Under the pieces are notes generated by a model. That model was not told the DNA's origin and ran no database searches. It saw only the letters and a list, made by a program, of their open reading frames with translations. Shown in pieces: positions 1 to 12,000 of a DNA stretch of 64,000 bases. Positions within the stretch are counted from its first letter, which is position 1. Each line of letters begins with the position of its first letter. The stretch is taken from contig BGZK01000280.1 of assembly GCA_005406025.1 (NCBI GenBank), positions 372,001-436,000 of the forward strand. Reading direction: 5' to 3'. Source of the stretch: Eumeta japonica (Eukaryota > Arthropoda > Insecta > Lepidoptera > Psychidae). A program made the position numbers and the translations under genes.

Positions 1-193
1 GACATTTGCACGGGGATCAGGCGCCGTAAAAAATCAGCGGCTATCTGTGCGCCGGCGCGGCTGTGACGCGACAGAATATTTTGTCTGTCACTCAGCTTTG
101 TACCCAGTCACTGCGTGATTTTGTGCTTTCTGCGCGGCACTGTGTATCCGTTTTATTTGAATATTAAATATTTGTTGTTGTTGTTGTTTGAAG
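1..193 (+). other. Candidate noncoding first exon (left end not seen)
   Basis: A GC-richer stretch at the window edge ends in a good splice donor (GAAG|GTAAGC, GT at 194-195). It has no long open frame, so it would be 5' untranslated sequence. The next acceptor/donor-bounded piece on this strand is 3373-3461, then the first coding exon of the transporter at 9031. Assignment to that gene rests only on order and strand. Confidence 0.3.
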
Positions 194-1204
194 GTAAGCC
201 TATGAATTATTTTGAATATATTATTGGAATTTTATTTGGTTCATATGTAACATAGAAATATTACTTAACGATAAAGAATATTTTGTATCGTGTATTCTCA
301 TTAAAAAATATTTTTCAATGGCGTTTATTTCAAATTTATGGATTCATAATTTATCTATCTGTCCGGCCTGTCCGATCTGTTGTTTATTTTGTGTAATTAG
401 TGTACAAAAAACATGCAAAAACATGAGCAAGCGCGAGTCTATCGCGCGGTTAGCGTTCCGCATTACAATTTTTATTATCAAAATTAGAAAAAAAAGTTTG
501 TAATTTCGCTCAAGACTTACAATCTTTCAAGCCGAAACCGATGAGGTTGCATGAAAGAGAGATATGCAAAGATTGTACCATGTGGAAATTTGTGGTATCT
601 GCCTGCATTTTTGGAAAATAGGCGTGAGTTTATAATAATAGTAAGAATAGTAATAAATGTGTAAAAAAACTGATTTTTGCAAATTAGTCAAAATAACGTA
701 AACAAATAAAGGCATTTAATAGACCCTTGTGAACCAAATGCACAATATTTAAAGATTGTATTCTACAGGCGAAACGAAGGTCAAACCTATTTATGCAAAA
801 ATATTAGAATACTTATTAATATATATAATAATACTAATTTAGTTTTAAAATAAAAATATGACAAAATATCCTTTATTTTATAGAATTGATGTTCAAATGC
901 AGAAAATTTTTATATTTTATTTTGTTTGCGAGTTATTTATTTTGCTTCCAAAATTGTTTCTATTTTAGATAAAATAGTATTTATTAGGAAAAATTTCCAA
1001 AAAAACATAATTTTAGCACAAAATTAACTCAGATCGTCTTAAGGCAAGTGTTGTTTTCAAAAAAAAATCCTAACGTTTTCTCGTCAAAACGGAACTTTTT
1101 AAGGGGCGTCGCAAGAAATTTATATTCTAATGACTATTCTAATTGCATAAGTGTATACTTATCTGTATATGATTATTTCTAATACCATCAAATAGACGAC
1201 TTTA
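194..1204. other. AT-rich noncoding DNA
   Basis: Only short chance reading frames are present. I see no recognisable gene or repeat. Confidence 0.5.
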
Positions 1205-2260
1205 AAAAAAAAAATCAAAAGTAAAAAACGGTATTCCGCTATGTTTCTATTGTATTTTTTCTACGAAAATTAGTGATTCTTACGTCGAAATTCGATACAT
1301 TTTGAAGTTTTATTATAAAAGAGGGAAAAATGTGAAACAAACCGCGAAAAAAAATTGTGAAGTTTATGGACCTAAAGCAGTGACGGAAAGAGTAGCAAAA
1401 AACTGGTTCAAGCGTTTTCTCTTCGGTAATTTTGATGTCAAAAATGAATCTCTCTCTCTGGCCGATCTGTGACGGATAAAGTCGATGCCATTTTGGGAAA
1501 AGTAGAGCAAGATCGGTATATTACTTCTTTCATAGCGTAATTGAAACATGACATAAGTAAAAGGCTGGAAATTGACCACAAATCAGTTTTGACCCAATTG
1601 AAAAAAAGCTGGATATACAAAAAAGTTCGATACCCAGGTTCCACACGAGCTCATTTAAAGAAACCTAATGAATCGCATACCCCTTCACGATTCTCTATTG
1701 AAACGTAAAGAAATCTATCCATTTTTGAAAAGATTGATTATTGGAGATGAAAAATGAATTATCTACGAAAGAACGTGCAAAAAGATCACAGTCAAGAGGC
1801 AAGCAAGCTCCACATATTATAGCGAAACCCGGATTAAATCGCAATAAGTTGATGCATTAGATTATTCGTTATGAGCTTTTAACGCCTTGGCAAAACCATC
1901 AATTCGGATCTGTTTTGCCAACAGCTGACGAGACTCAAGCAAAAAGTAGAGAAATAACGGCCGTAATTGAGCAAGAGAAAGGGTGTGGTTTTTCACCATG
2001 ATAATGCCAGACCACACACATCTTTAGCCACTCAGTAAATATTGAGACAGTTTGGTTTGGAAGTGTTAATGAATCCACCATATAACTCTGGCCTTGCACC
2101 TTCAGATTTTCACCTGTGTTCTCTTTGGAATTCTTTAGGCAGTATTAGGTTAACATTAAGAAAAAATGGTCGAAACTATTTATCGCACTTTTTTAAACAG
2201 AAGTCTCAAAATTTCTACAACAATGAGATTATGTCACTTCCTACAAAATGGCATATATAT
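1205..2260 (+). pseudogene. mariner transposase relic, family A, copy 1
   Basis: Broken frames carry mariner transposase pieces in the right order: an N-terminal block with NWFKRFLFGNFDVKNE (about 1400-1445), a DHKSVLTQLKK-like block (about 1575-1610), a GDEKW-like block (about 1745), the VVFHHDNARPHTS-like block (about 1985-2030) and a C-terminal block with SDFHLCSLWNSLGS (about 2100-2145). Many stops and frameshifts break it, so it is dead. The leader before the coding part (1215-1345) matches the leader of the relic at 18130-19140, so both are copies of one family. Clear terminal inverted repeats were not found, and the ends are approximate. Confidence 0.85.
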
Positions 2261-2284
2261 ATGCCATTTGTATTATATTATATA

Positions 2285-2815
2285 TATGCCATTTGGACCT
2301 CTGTTAATCCGGCCCCTGTCTCATCCGGCACCCCTTGTAATCCCACATGCCTATCACTGTTGAATGTAGGAACACAAACATTATTTTGACAAAATTTCAC
2401 TAATGCATGATTAAGTAGGTTGCAACTTGTATGCGCACTTGTATGCGTGCTGAAAAATGTTGAAAAATTTTTCATTGATTTAATTATTTATGAATAAAAA
2501 ATATAAAAATAATAATAAAATACATAAATGAATAATGATAGATAAATAATAATATAATAAATGCATACTTGTATGCGTTTCTTATTGTTCAGTTTAAATT
2601 TGACTACTAAATCCGACATACATGTGTAGTATGATTTGAAGTTCAAACAGAATCTTATTATTTTGATCTATAATTTGTCTGATTACAAGGTACTCTTTTT
2701 TTTAAAAAAGTCCAGACTATAGGGGGGGTCTTGGGCAGTACTCTATAATCCGACAAATTCGATAGTCCGACACTGCCCTGCAAAACGTTTGTCGGACTAC
2801 CGGGGGTCCACTATA
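2285..2815. mobile_element. Fragments resembling pogo/Tigger element ends
   Basis: On the minus strand 2815-2690 reads GTGGACCCCCGGTAGTCCGA and then, further in, CAGTGTCGGACTATCG. These resemble the ends of pogo/Tigger DNA transposons (CAGTGGACCC... with repeated TNNTCCGA words). A second patch with GTTAATCCGGC and CTCATCCGGCAC lies at 2302-2335. No transposase frame is present. The family call is from memory of the end motifs, so it is tentative. An AT-rich stretch with repeats of CTTGTATGCG lies between the patches. Confidence 0.35.
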
Positions 2816-3372
2816 TATATCTTTTAATTAATGTAAATAAAATATAATGAAAAATTATATTTGTATACGAATTTGTATATAAAATACAAAAAAAAATTCC
2901 CAACTCAATACAGTACTTCTCGAAACGATTTCCCAAATAAAACTTTTGAATGCAATACTACAAGCCCTGCACCACATATAATTTGCAATCTGTTTTTCCT
3001 AACTAACACATAGATGTAAGACATAAATACCTGTGTAATAAATATAACACAAATATGAATTAACAATCTGCAATAAATATTTTGAATTTGTAAACGATTT
3101 GGAAGATTTTGCAAAGATAGGTGACGGACGATCGAGCGTCACGAGCACATTTGTAGAATTGTGTTGGACATGTGAAAGTGGCTTTTGACTACGAAGCGAA
3201 ATTAAAGTACCATAAATCATAACGTTTAATTATATTCGTATTTTATATTAAAAATAAAATCACAGAACCTTTGCGGCACTCGGTCATTTTATTGTTAATT
3301 TTTCTCATAATGCATTACGTACCTTTAAATAATTGTACAGTCTGACAGTTTTACTTTTTTTCGTCTTTTCAG
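2816..3372. other. AT-rich noncoding DNA
   Basis: No recognisable gene or repeat; only short frames. Confidence 0.5.
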
Positions 3373-3461
3373 ACTGTACGCCTTCAGTGGGAATACGGTA
3401 TAAGGAAGGGCCTCTGCCAGTGAGTCGACTTCGACCTCAGCGACTTGCCGCCACGACGCAG
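3373..3461 (+). other. Candidate noncoding exon
   Basis: A GC-richer 89-bp block is bounded by a pyrimidine-rich acceptor (GTCTTTTCAG|ACTG) and a donor (GACGCAG|GTATTT). It contains no ATG and no useful open frame, so it would be 5' untranslated sequence. It may join the exon ending at 193 to the transporter exon at 9031. Confidence 0.35.
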
Positions 3462-6400
3462 GTATTTAAGTGATAAAATGTTTTTCGGCTAGGGTTGAAA
3501 CAAATTAATAATGAAAATTTATTCCGTATTTTTTTTTATTTAATTGGATTTTTAACATTATACATAAGTTAGTTAAGGGATCAAATAAGGACTACATTAT
3601 AAAATAATACGATAAGTATATAATTCAAGCAGAAGAGATTATCGTAGAGACTTGTTCTTTTACATATCTAATAACATAGATCTTATATAAAACTAAATTA
3701 TCCGTCTAAGAACCGTAAAATGTAAACAATTGAACGTGGTAGTTAAGACAACTTAACAATTTTGACGCTGGATATAATTACAATACCAAAATAGAAAGTT
3801 TAAGTTTAAGTTTAATTGATTGACTGTGGCTTGAGATTTCAGGATACTGTTTTTCAAAAATTTTGCAATGTACTCCCATCACCACTAAAAGGTGAAATTT
3901 GATTTTAATAAAAAGTGATTGTTGAACAAAATGAAACGTGTCTCTCTTCATGGCATTGATAAATTCAGTTCCTTAGTAATGTTCCAAAAATGACTACAAT
4001 TTACAAAAGGACATTTTGTGTGTACCATAATGACAGTTCCTTGTTACTATGATGTGATAATCCTTTCCGACCTCGCACCACAAAGAGATCTAAGAAATTT
4101 TAAGATCTAAGAAGTTTCCTTTGTTCCTATGGAATGTAGATATGCAACCAAATATTTCACAGTTTATGTTTGTAATTATATTGATTTTAAATTTGTAAAA
4201 ACATAATTACCAAATAATATAAGTATTATATAAAAAAATCTGAGCCAGTTAAATAATAAAATAATTTAAATTTCAAGTGTATTACGAGATTATAATAGAT
4301 AATACAAATAAATGATTAAGGTAAAAGCTTATTACGGAAAATGAGCGCGCAACGTCAGCGACGCTGTAACTTCTACCCGACCACACAGACGTGCGACGAG
4401 TGACCCGAGTGACTCATCGATTACACTGCTGTAGGAGTGGCTACACTATGGGTGACTGGTTGCCGGTTGCTAATAGCTAGAAGCCAATAATGCGATCGAC
4501 TTAACAATGTATCGACGTTAAAGTTTTAATTTAATGCTCGGCCTTTACAGCACACAAAGGTATGTGAGTCGTTGTGGCGAACTGTAATTTTACAGGTGCA
4601 TTCAACTGCAGTGTTTTGCATACATTCGCGTGTTAATATTGTCAAAAACTGTGGCGTTGCATAACACGTATGCATAATGCATGCATTACACATAAATGAT
4701 TATTGAATCGTTTAGCGTTCATAGTTATTCAACGAATTGAAAAGATGTTGGGGAGAGAATTAAAAACGTGATCAAATGTATAGATTAATTGAGCCTATTT
4801 TTTATACAATAATAAAGAACTTTTAATAAGATTGTTATTAGGTAAAAAAACGAATGGTTTTTTTTTGCTAAATTCCCATAATCACATTTTAATAGATACT
4901 TTATTATTGAGAGATGGTTCATCAAATATTACTTTCTGATTTATTAAGTTAAAATTTTAGCCCAATAAGACAGTTGAATCATAGCATAACATTTGTTGAT
5001 AAAACGAAATATATAAAGTAACTGAATGTAAATAGTAACACAAATCGTAACAGAAAGCGAAATCACTTAAAAATGATGAAATGCAAGCCGCGAAAGATTC
5101 CTCGACAACTCTCTCTTTCTTCAAAAGCGGTGTTTATTACCTATTTGTTGACACAATAACATATATATATGTCCTACTATTCTGTCTGTTTGTCATAAAG
5201 ATTGACATAAGGGTAAACATTCTTTTACTTCCTGCTATAAAAGCTTAACATTTCCAAAATTCGAAAATATTTTAAATTTATCCAAAAAGTTTTTGGAAAA
5301 AAGCAAAAGTTTCGAGAACCCGGGATAAATATCTCACCAGAATAGGAATAAATCGAAAGCAGGCAAAAACATTTGAAACTCTTGATGGATCAAATACATA
5401 ATTAATTTCATGTACAACCCTCAGATTACGAGTCCTATTTGCACTTGTCCATTTGTTTTTCCTTAATTGAGAGGAAAACATTTGTGAAAAAATGCTTTAC
5501 TTGTTTCGGTAGCATGACTCCTCAGTCATATATAATACAGAAAAAAGTATTAAGAATGAATTATTCTTCTAGAATCAAAGAAATCAATTGAAGAGAAGGA
5601 GACAGGAAAATTGGAAAAATTCAAATACCTCAAAAGCTTTAAGCTTTTCGCTAAGGTAATAAAATAGTATTCATTATCAAGAACTATCTCGAGAGCTTAT
5701 TGCCTCTCCGCATAAACACAGAGAGGTATTGACCGCATATCGACGGAAACAGCCTCGGGCAACAAAATCAGTTATTGAATACGCAATGTTTTCGGATACC
5801 GTATGCGCAAAACCGGTACGAAAGCGGACCTACCGTTACATACTATTTTATTTCTATCCTGTACGATGCTAAATCTATTTGCTAAAAGTTAAAACCTTCG
5901 ATGTTCTGAAATTGTTATACCAATTTGGCGATCGCATTGAAATTTGGTTGTAAATTCGTATAACGGTCGAGCCGTTAAACTTTTTTTTTGTAATGCCATA
6001 CCTCAAACGTCTATAGTGTATGAAATATGTTGCTGCAGCCGGCGTTCATCGATTTATAAAGCGTTATCACGTCAAAAAACTTTACATCCAACAATCTTTT
6101 GCAAATACAATAGAGATGAAGGGTTAATAGCCCATAGATCTTCAAGGGTCGTATGAAGACTTCTTTATTTTTCACTCCGTATGCATAACGAAAGTGATGT
6201 TAAAAACGTTCCTGTTTTCCCTTTTCAGGTACGGAACGAAAACTTACCAGACATTTCGCGGATTAGTGCAAAATATTTTATTTGCATTTCGAAAATGAGC
6301 CCTTTTCCTCTGAGAATTTAAAAAAGTCCACCAGAAACAGCGCCGACAGGAGGTACAAATGGTTGGATTTCCCTGTTGCCAGTAATATTAAACGTACTTT

Positions 6401-7189
6401 ACTAAAATGGAATTAATTGAAGATGATGTACTCCGAGTGAAATTAATATTTTCAAAAGTTCAAAAGCATCTTGTCCGGGATTTAAAACGATGGCCTACGC
6501 GCCGCGGTTTACCCGTTTCATATAATAAAAATGTACTCGTAGAAATGTTAGATGTCGTTAACAGCTTATCTCATAGCGATAAGAAATCCCTCCCTCCCTC
6601 CTCTGGTGGATTTTTTTGAATCTTCTTAATAAAAAGATTCATTGCCATACAGCAACAATGACACGTCTGTTGTGGCGATGTATCAAGTAGTCTAGAGCGT
6701 TTCCACAGCGTTCTCGCCATATTGTACCAGGTCGGAATTTAGCCCGACTGCGGGCGAGTGAAGCAAAAGATTTTTAATAAGTCCGATTAAATCAGTAGCT
6801 CGGTGGCCAGAAAACACGTTAAGTTGTCTGCCGCGGACGTTGCCCCTGCGTCGGTGACGAACACGGCCACGGTCAGCAGCGCTCGACCCGCACTGGTCCG
6901 ACGTGGAAGGCTCAAGGTTCGAACCTCTCAATCTGAAATACGAGGGGTTTGTACTATAAAGTAAAAAGGAGAACCGGCTGGTAAAGCTGGAATATTGATT
7001 ATAGGCAAAAAAAAAACGAGGAAATAATCCTAATACCTTTTGTTTTTTAAAAACGGAAATCTTTTGTTTGCAATCTGTCGTAATGTGTGTTGTTGAAAAT
7101 GGGTAAAAAATAACAGAACGCGGTTACTTGGAAAATTTAACTACAAAACGAGTTAATTAAGACTTATAGAATATTTAAGAAGGAAATAC
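3462..7189. other. Presumed long intron or intergenic DNA
   Basis: Mostly AT-rich. A GC-richer pocket lies at 4340-4475. An open frame of 70 codons at 6407-6619 (MELIEDDVLRVKLIFSKVQK at its start) has reasonable amino acid composition but no family I recognise and no clear splice context. A GC-rich patch at 6830-6925 ends in GGTTCGAACC, which looks like a tRNA B box but has no cloverleaf around it. Confidence 0.4.
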
Positions 7190-8035
7190 TCCACCGTATT
7201 CTACAGTTACCCGTCGGTGCTCCGAACTGAACGTCAAGGAACGTCCCTTGTAGGTGACCCTCGCTCGTGTCATCCGACGACGGTAGTGGCCGAAAAAATG
7301 GTAAAATATTGAGAAAATATTTTATCAGGTCGTCGTATCACGATACGTTTTATAAGCGAAGAAACAAGACTTTGTCTAGAAGTACGCCTAGCATTTTACA
7401 CGAACATTTGGAGATGAAAAATATATCCGCGCGCTGGATCCCCAGAATGCTTTCCGATGTACAATGTTACAAGATTCCGAAATTTATTTAGCTCAATTTA
7501 TAACCATGGATGAAACGTGGCTTCACCGTCAAGACCTAGAAACAAATTTACAGTTTATGATTTGGAAAACACCGACATCTCCAAGCCTTAAGAATTTTAA
7601 GACGAGTTGTTCTGCTGGAAAGATCATGAGGTCTCTTTTCTAGGATAATAACGAGGTGGTAATGATAGAATATCTCGACCATGGAGCTACTGTTACGGGC
7701 TCTTTGTATGCAGAACAAATAAAAAAAATTGCGTAACGAAATTTGAAAGAAACGGCGAAACAAACTGGCAAAAATTGTTTTGTTCCATCATGCTAATGCT
7801 TCGGCTGACAGGTTCGCCGTTGCTATGGCTGCAATTCGAGATGCTGGCTTCGATGCCGGAACAATTGAACATTCTACATATTCCCCAATCTTGCCCCTTG
7901 TAATTTTTATCTCTATTTCTATATCCAATTCTATCTCCAAGTTCTATTTCCAAGGTTGAAGGAGGACAGAGATTCGAAGACGATGAAGCAGTAGTCACTG
8001 CAGTACAGGAATTTTAGGTAATCGTGATGAAGGGT
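7190..8035 (+). pseudogene. mariner transposase relic, family B, copy 1
   Basis: Disrupted frames read as pieces of an irritans-like mariner transposase: HEHLEMKNISARWIPRMLSD (about 7400-7460), TMDETWLHRQD (about 7504-7538, carrying the first catalytic Asp of the DD34D set), FKTSCSAGKIM, YLDHGATVTGSLYAEQIKK (about 7673-7730), then NASADRFAVAMAAIRDAGFD (about 7795-7855). Frame changes and stops separate them. The 3' part runs into a degenerate hexamer tract (about 7893-7960). The family differs from the relics at 1205 and 18130. Confidence 0.8.
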
Positions 8036-8284
8036 TTATTAACAAAGGAATTTTAACATTTAAAAAAAAGATGTGCTAAGTATATTATGTTAAAAGGTGA
8101 CTATGTCCAAAAATAAAATAACACTTAATAAAAGTTACCGGTAACAAACTCGTTCTCACTCTTTGTTGAATGCCCCCATAAATGAATTGTGGATGGGTAC
8201 CCTTCAACAGTAGGGTTATACAATTTGACATAAAAAAGGCTGTTGTTCATTTCATAATCACTACGTACGTTCAATGGCATCCCC

Positions 8285-8527
8285 TCATTACAGTGTCAGC
8301 GTCGGCTAACATACATACATTTTCGGTCGCGGCTCCGGCACGAGCCGGCAGTTACGCTAATGACACGGGACAATGCGTCTTTAGCCATGCCACACACGGT
8401 GTGTGTGACGGCGAACTGTGCGCGGCGCGGCCTTGGCATTGGATCCGGCGAGTGAATAGCGCGCTTTACAATTGTACACCTTGAACTTGAAATTTATACG
8501 GTATTGTGAAAAAAGGGAAATACACAC
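8285..8527 (+). promoter_or_regulatory. Candidate proximal promoter and alternative first exon
   Basis: A compositional island stands out of AT-rich DNA at about 8285-8470 and is followed by a consensus donor (ACACAC|GTAAGT, GT at 8528-8529). The next strong acceptor on this strand is directly before the ATG at 9031, about 500 bp away. This fits an alternative first exon close to the transporter coding region. No clear TATA box or initiator was identified. The 100-codon frame across the island has no recognisable domain. Confidence 0.3.
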
Positions 8528-9030
8528 GTAAGTCCCTATGCGGTAGTTAAACACTCATATCGTTGGCTTGAAGATGTCTAAGCATGTATTAGAAAAAAAA
8601 CTCGTAGGAGATCTAAATGAATGCCGTTGATAGTTCTATTACCTTAACGCGTTTCAATAATTTTTAGTTATATAGAAAAGTATTCCTCTGAGTGGATTAA
8701 AATTATATTAGGATCTTATTTCATCTAAGCTTAGCGATAGTGGCTGCAACGGCGGATCTAGAGTTTAAAGGTCATATATCAAAATTTCTCAAAAATCCAA
8801 CATCTTATATGTAGCAAATATCATATCTATAACAAAAAAATATGTGATTTTGGGGATAGCATTTAATGTCATTTAATTTTGTATGAAAAACTGTACAGCG
8901 CACCGAGCGATCGTTTTCTGTAACTCACAAATGCCTCTACAAACAATAATAAACGCAAACGGAAAATATAGCGGTAAAACACACTCTCAGGGTTGCTCAG
9001 ATCTGTTATCATTAGCATCATTATTTCCAG

Positions 9031-12000
9031 ATGAGCTGCCTTAAAATATGGAACGCGCTAAGGCGCTGCAAGCGGTTGGAGGAGGGGGAACCCACCAAGC
9101 TGGCCCGCGTTTTGGGTCTCTTAGATCTCACGGCGCTGGGGGTCGGCAGCACCCTAGGCCTGGGGGTGTACGTGCTCGCCGGGGCGGTGGCCAAAGACGT
9201 CGCCGGGCCGGCTGTGACGATCAGCTTTCTGGTGGCCGCCATAGCCTCAGCTTTTGCCGGTACTGTATTGGATTTTAGTCACTAAAAACAGTTCTTCGCA
9301 TCTTATGCGTAATGATTTTGTTCATTGGATTATAGCGGTTTTTCAATATTAGGCAAAGGCTTAAACCGTTAAATATGCCAAGTTCACAAAACAGAAACAT
9401 CGAGTAAGATGAGTCGTTCGGATCAGTCAAGAAAATGTGTATTTGTCATTTTCGTACTTACACATGTTACTATAGAAATTAGTTCTTTCGTGCATACTTT
9501 TCATTATTATTCTCAAAGTCAAGCTTGGAAATTTTTAATTAACCCTAAAATTAAATGTAACAAATAACATCCGAGGCAAGTGCCGGTTGGCTAAGAAGAC
9601 AAAACTTGTCCATACACAAATAACCGAGTCGGCATTATTGCGGCAAATTCAAATTTTTAGTATTATAACGTCGTCATATACATGAATGGATATCATAATA
9701 CTAATAAATTTATTTATTTATATAAATATACATTTTATTTTTTAATTTTTCAACATAAATATATGTTGGTCCGTCTGAAATGAATGAACTTTACACCGTT
9801 TGATCGAACATTAAGAAGTTGGTATATGTATATATATATATATACTCATAAAGAATGTTTTTTATGCAATCGAATTTAGTATCTGTTCCCGACTTCGTCC
9901 GCGTTTTATGCTATTGAGCCGAACTACGACACAATTTCCAAAAATTATTTCATTGATGAAAAGGTTTACTATCTCCGAGTAATATTTTTGATACTACCAT
10001 CTGCCCCGGCGTCGTAAAAATCGAAACCGTGACCAGTAATTGTACTGGAGTTGGAAACGTTAAGGGTGATAGAATCGAGAGTCGGAAACGGTATCGAAAT
10101 TGACAACAGGAACGGAATCGACAGCGAGTGAGGGGCCGGCATCAAACCGTGAGCGTGACCGGGGACGGAATAAGGAACACATCTTACATTCACACGGGTG
10201 AAGTCGGGGACGGAAAGCTGATTGCATATAAGTATAGCATAAAATAAATATATACTTGTAACTTGTTGCTAAAATTATTTGCTACATGCGTTTTCCTTGC
10301 TTTGACCTCCCCTCCAAATCATTTTCTAATGAGACAAATGATAATTAAGGATTGCTAAAAACAATCTGTTTTTCGTCTGGCCTTTACGCTTTTAAACGTT
10401 CGTGACCAGTTTTTTCAAGTTTTAAACTTTAATAGCTCCACGAATAAGCATTCAATGGAGTTATATTTATATTTTTCAAAAAAATGCGATATTAATGATC
10501 GTAGCCATTAAATCTTGTATTACCTGTGTGACTACATTTATTGATCCGTGTAACTGTTATCGACATTAAAAACTTTTTTGTGTTTCTTGACTACGCCAAA
10601 TTTATTTTCTTTAATATGTATCTAGGAGGTTTTTTTTGTATTCTCAATCCCCGCGTAAGTTTTAATCAGTTATTGTTGACTCGATAAAAAAAAATCATAT
10701 GTCTATTTGTAATTTTAGATTCTTAACTTTTAAACAACTCTGCCAAATACATCGTTAAAGATTTATACCTATATCCTGTATGTGTACATGATGGAATTAA
10801 AAACACCTAATTGTCCACATAAATGTTGTTCGCTAGTGTAGTCATTGATATGATTATGATTGCATAGTATCGATATTTAAATCTAGATTAAGATCAGGAA
10901 TAAGAAACAATTTTTTTAGGGTTGCATGAAAAATTCGTTGGCGGCCTTCGACCCATAATGGTTCAGTTTGGAGATTCTAAAGGGTCAAGACCCTCATTCT
11001 AGATATAAAAACATGAATGAAAATGCTGGTGATTTACCTGACACTGTAACTACTTTTGTACAAAGAACAAAACAAGAATCACACGTCATCGTACGTCATT
11101 AGCGAATATTTAAATGAATTTCTCATTGTTACGATCATTGAAGTATTGTTGTTGAGATACGGCGTCTGCTTTATGTTTAAATTATGGCAGTTAGACCATT
11201 GAATGTAATTTTGAAGTCACAAATTCCAGTTTCGAGGACAGCCATTCCGAATAAAAATGATATATTTCTTTCAAAGCATATAAACCATCGACATATTAAT
11301 ATTATATTAATATGTCCATGATAATAATTTGTTTAGTATTTTTAATTATTTTATTTATATAACTTGTGTCAAAATTAATAATAAATAATAATTAATTACT
11401 CAGAACTAATACCATAATAAAACAAGCAAAATGGTTAAGTCACTTTCAAAACAACTATTATTAGGTAAATCCGAGAGATATTAATTTACTAAAGCTTATT
11501 CAGCGTAATATACTACACGTGCGAGACAAAAAAGCTCAGTGAGTAATTAAACAAAATCAAGTTGATGATGAACAATACCGATGAAATAAACCGGCGAAAA
11601 GATGAAACCGTGGGAAGTTTGTAAACTGAGGCCGTCAGCGGACGTCATTACGTTTACGTCGTGCTTGATGCCGAGTATCTATAAAATTTCATATATACGT
11701 AGTTCGTATAGTAGAAATGAACCTAACTAGTGCCGGTCGTAGGAGCCCTGAAACGATGTTCGAAATCGTTATCGGAATAGTGACCGGCAACCGCACTAAA
11801 ATCGAGCCTGGACTTAAGATGCGATCACTATGAAAAATAAAGCTCTCGATTCTTTGTTCACGCGGGAGGAACGAAACCATAATCGAAAGTAAATTTTTTT
11901 TATAAACCACAGAAGGACAACATTAACGAGCGACTGTATTTTTTGTTACAATACAATTACTAAACAAATTGTGAATTGAATAATATTCAGTAAAAAAAAA

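Noticed and set aside
6407..6619. 70-codon open frame starting MELIEDD
   Set aside because: Composition is plausible, but no known domain, partner exon or conservation can be shown from the sequence alone.
6830..6926. GGTTCGAACC in a GC-rich patch, like a tRNA B box
   Set aside because: No acceptor stem, anticodon arm or A box at the right distance on either strand. The word is palindromic and can occur by chance or in a decayed tRNA-derived repeat.
8182..8484. 100-codon frame over the island upstream of gene 1
   Set aside because: No recognisable domain. The frame follows from local GC content, and the region fits a promoter or first exon better.
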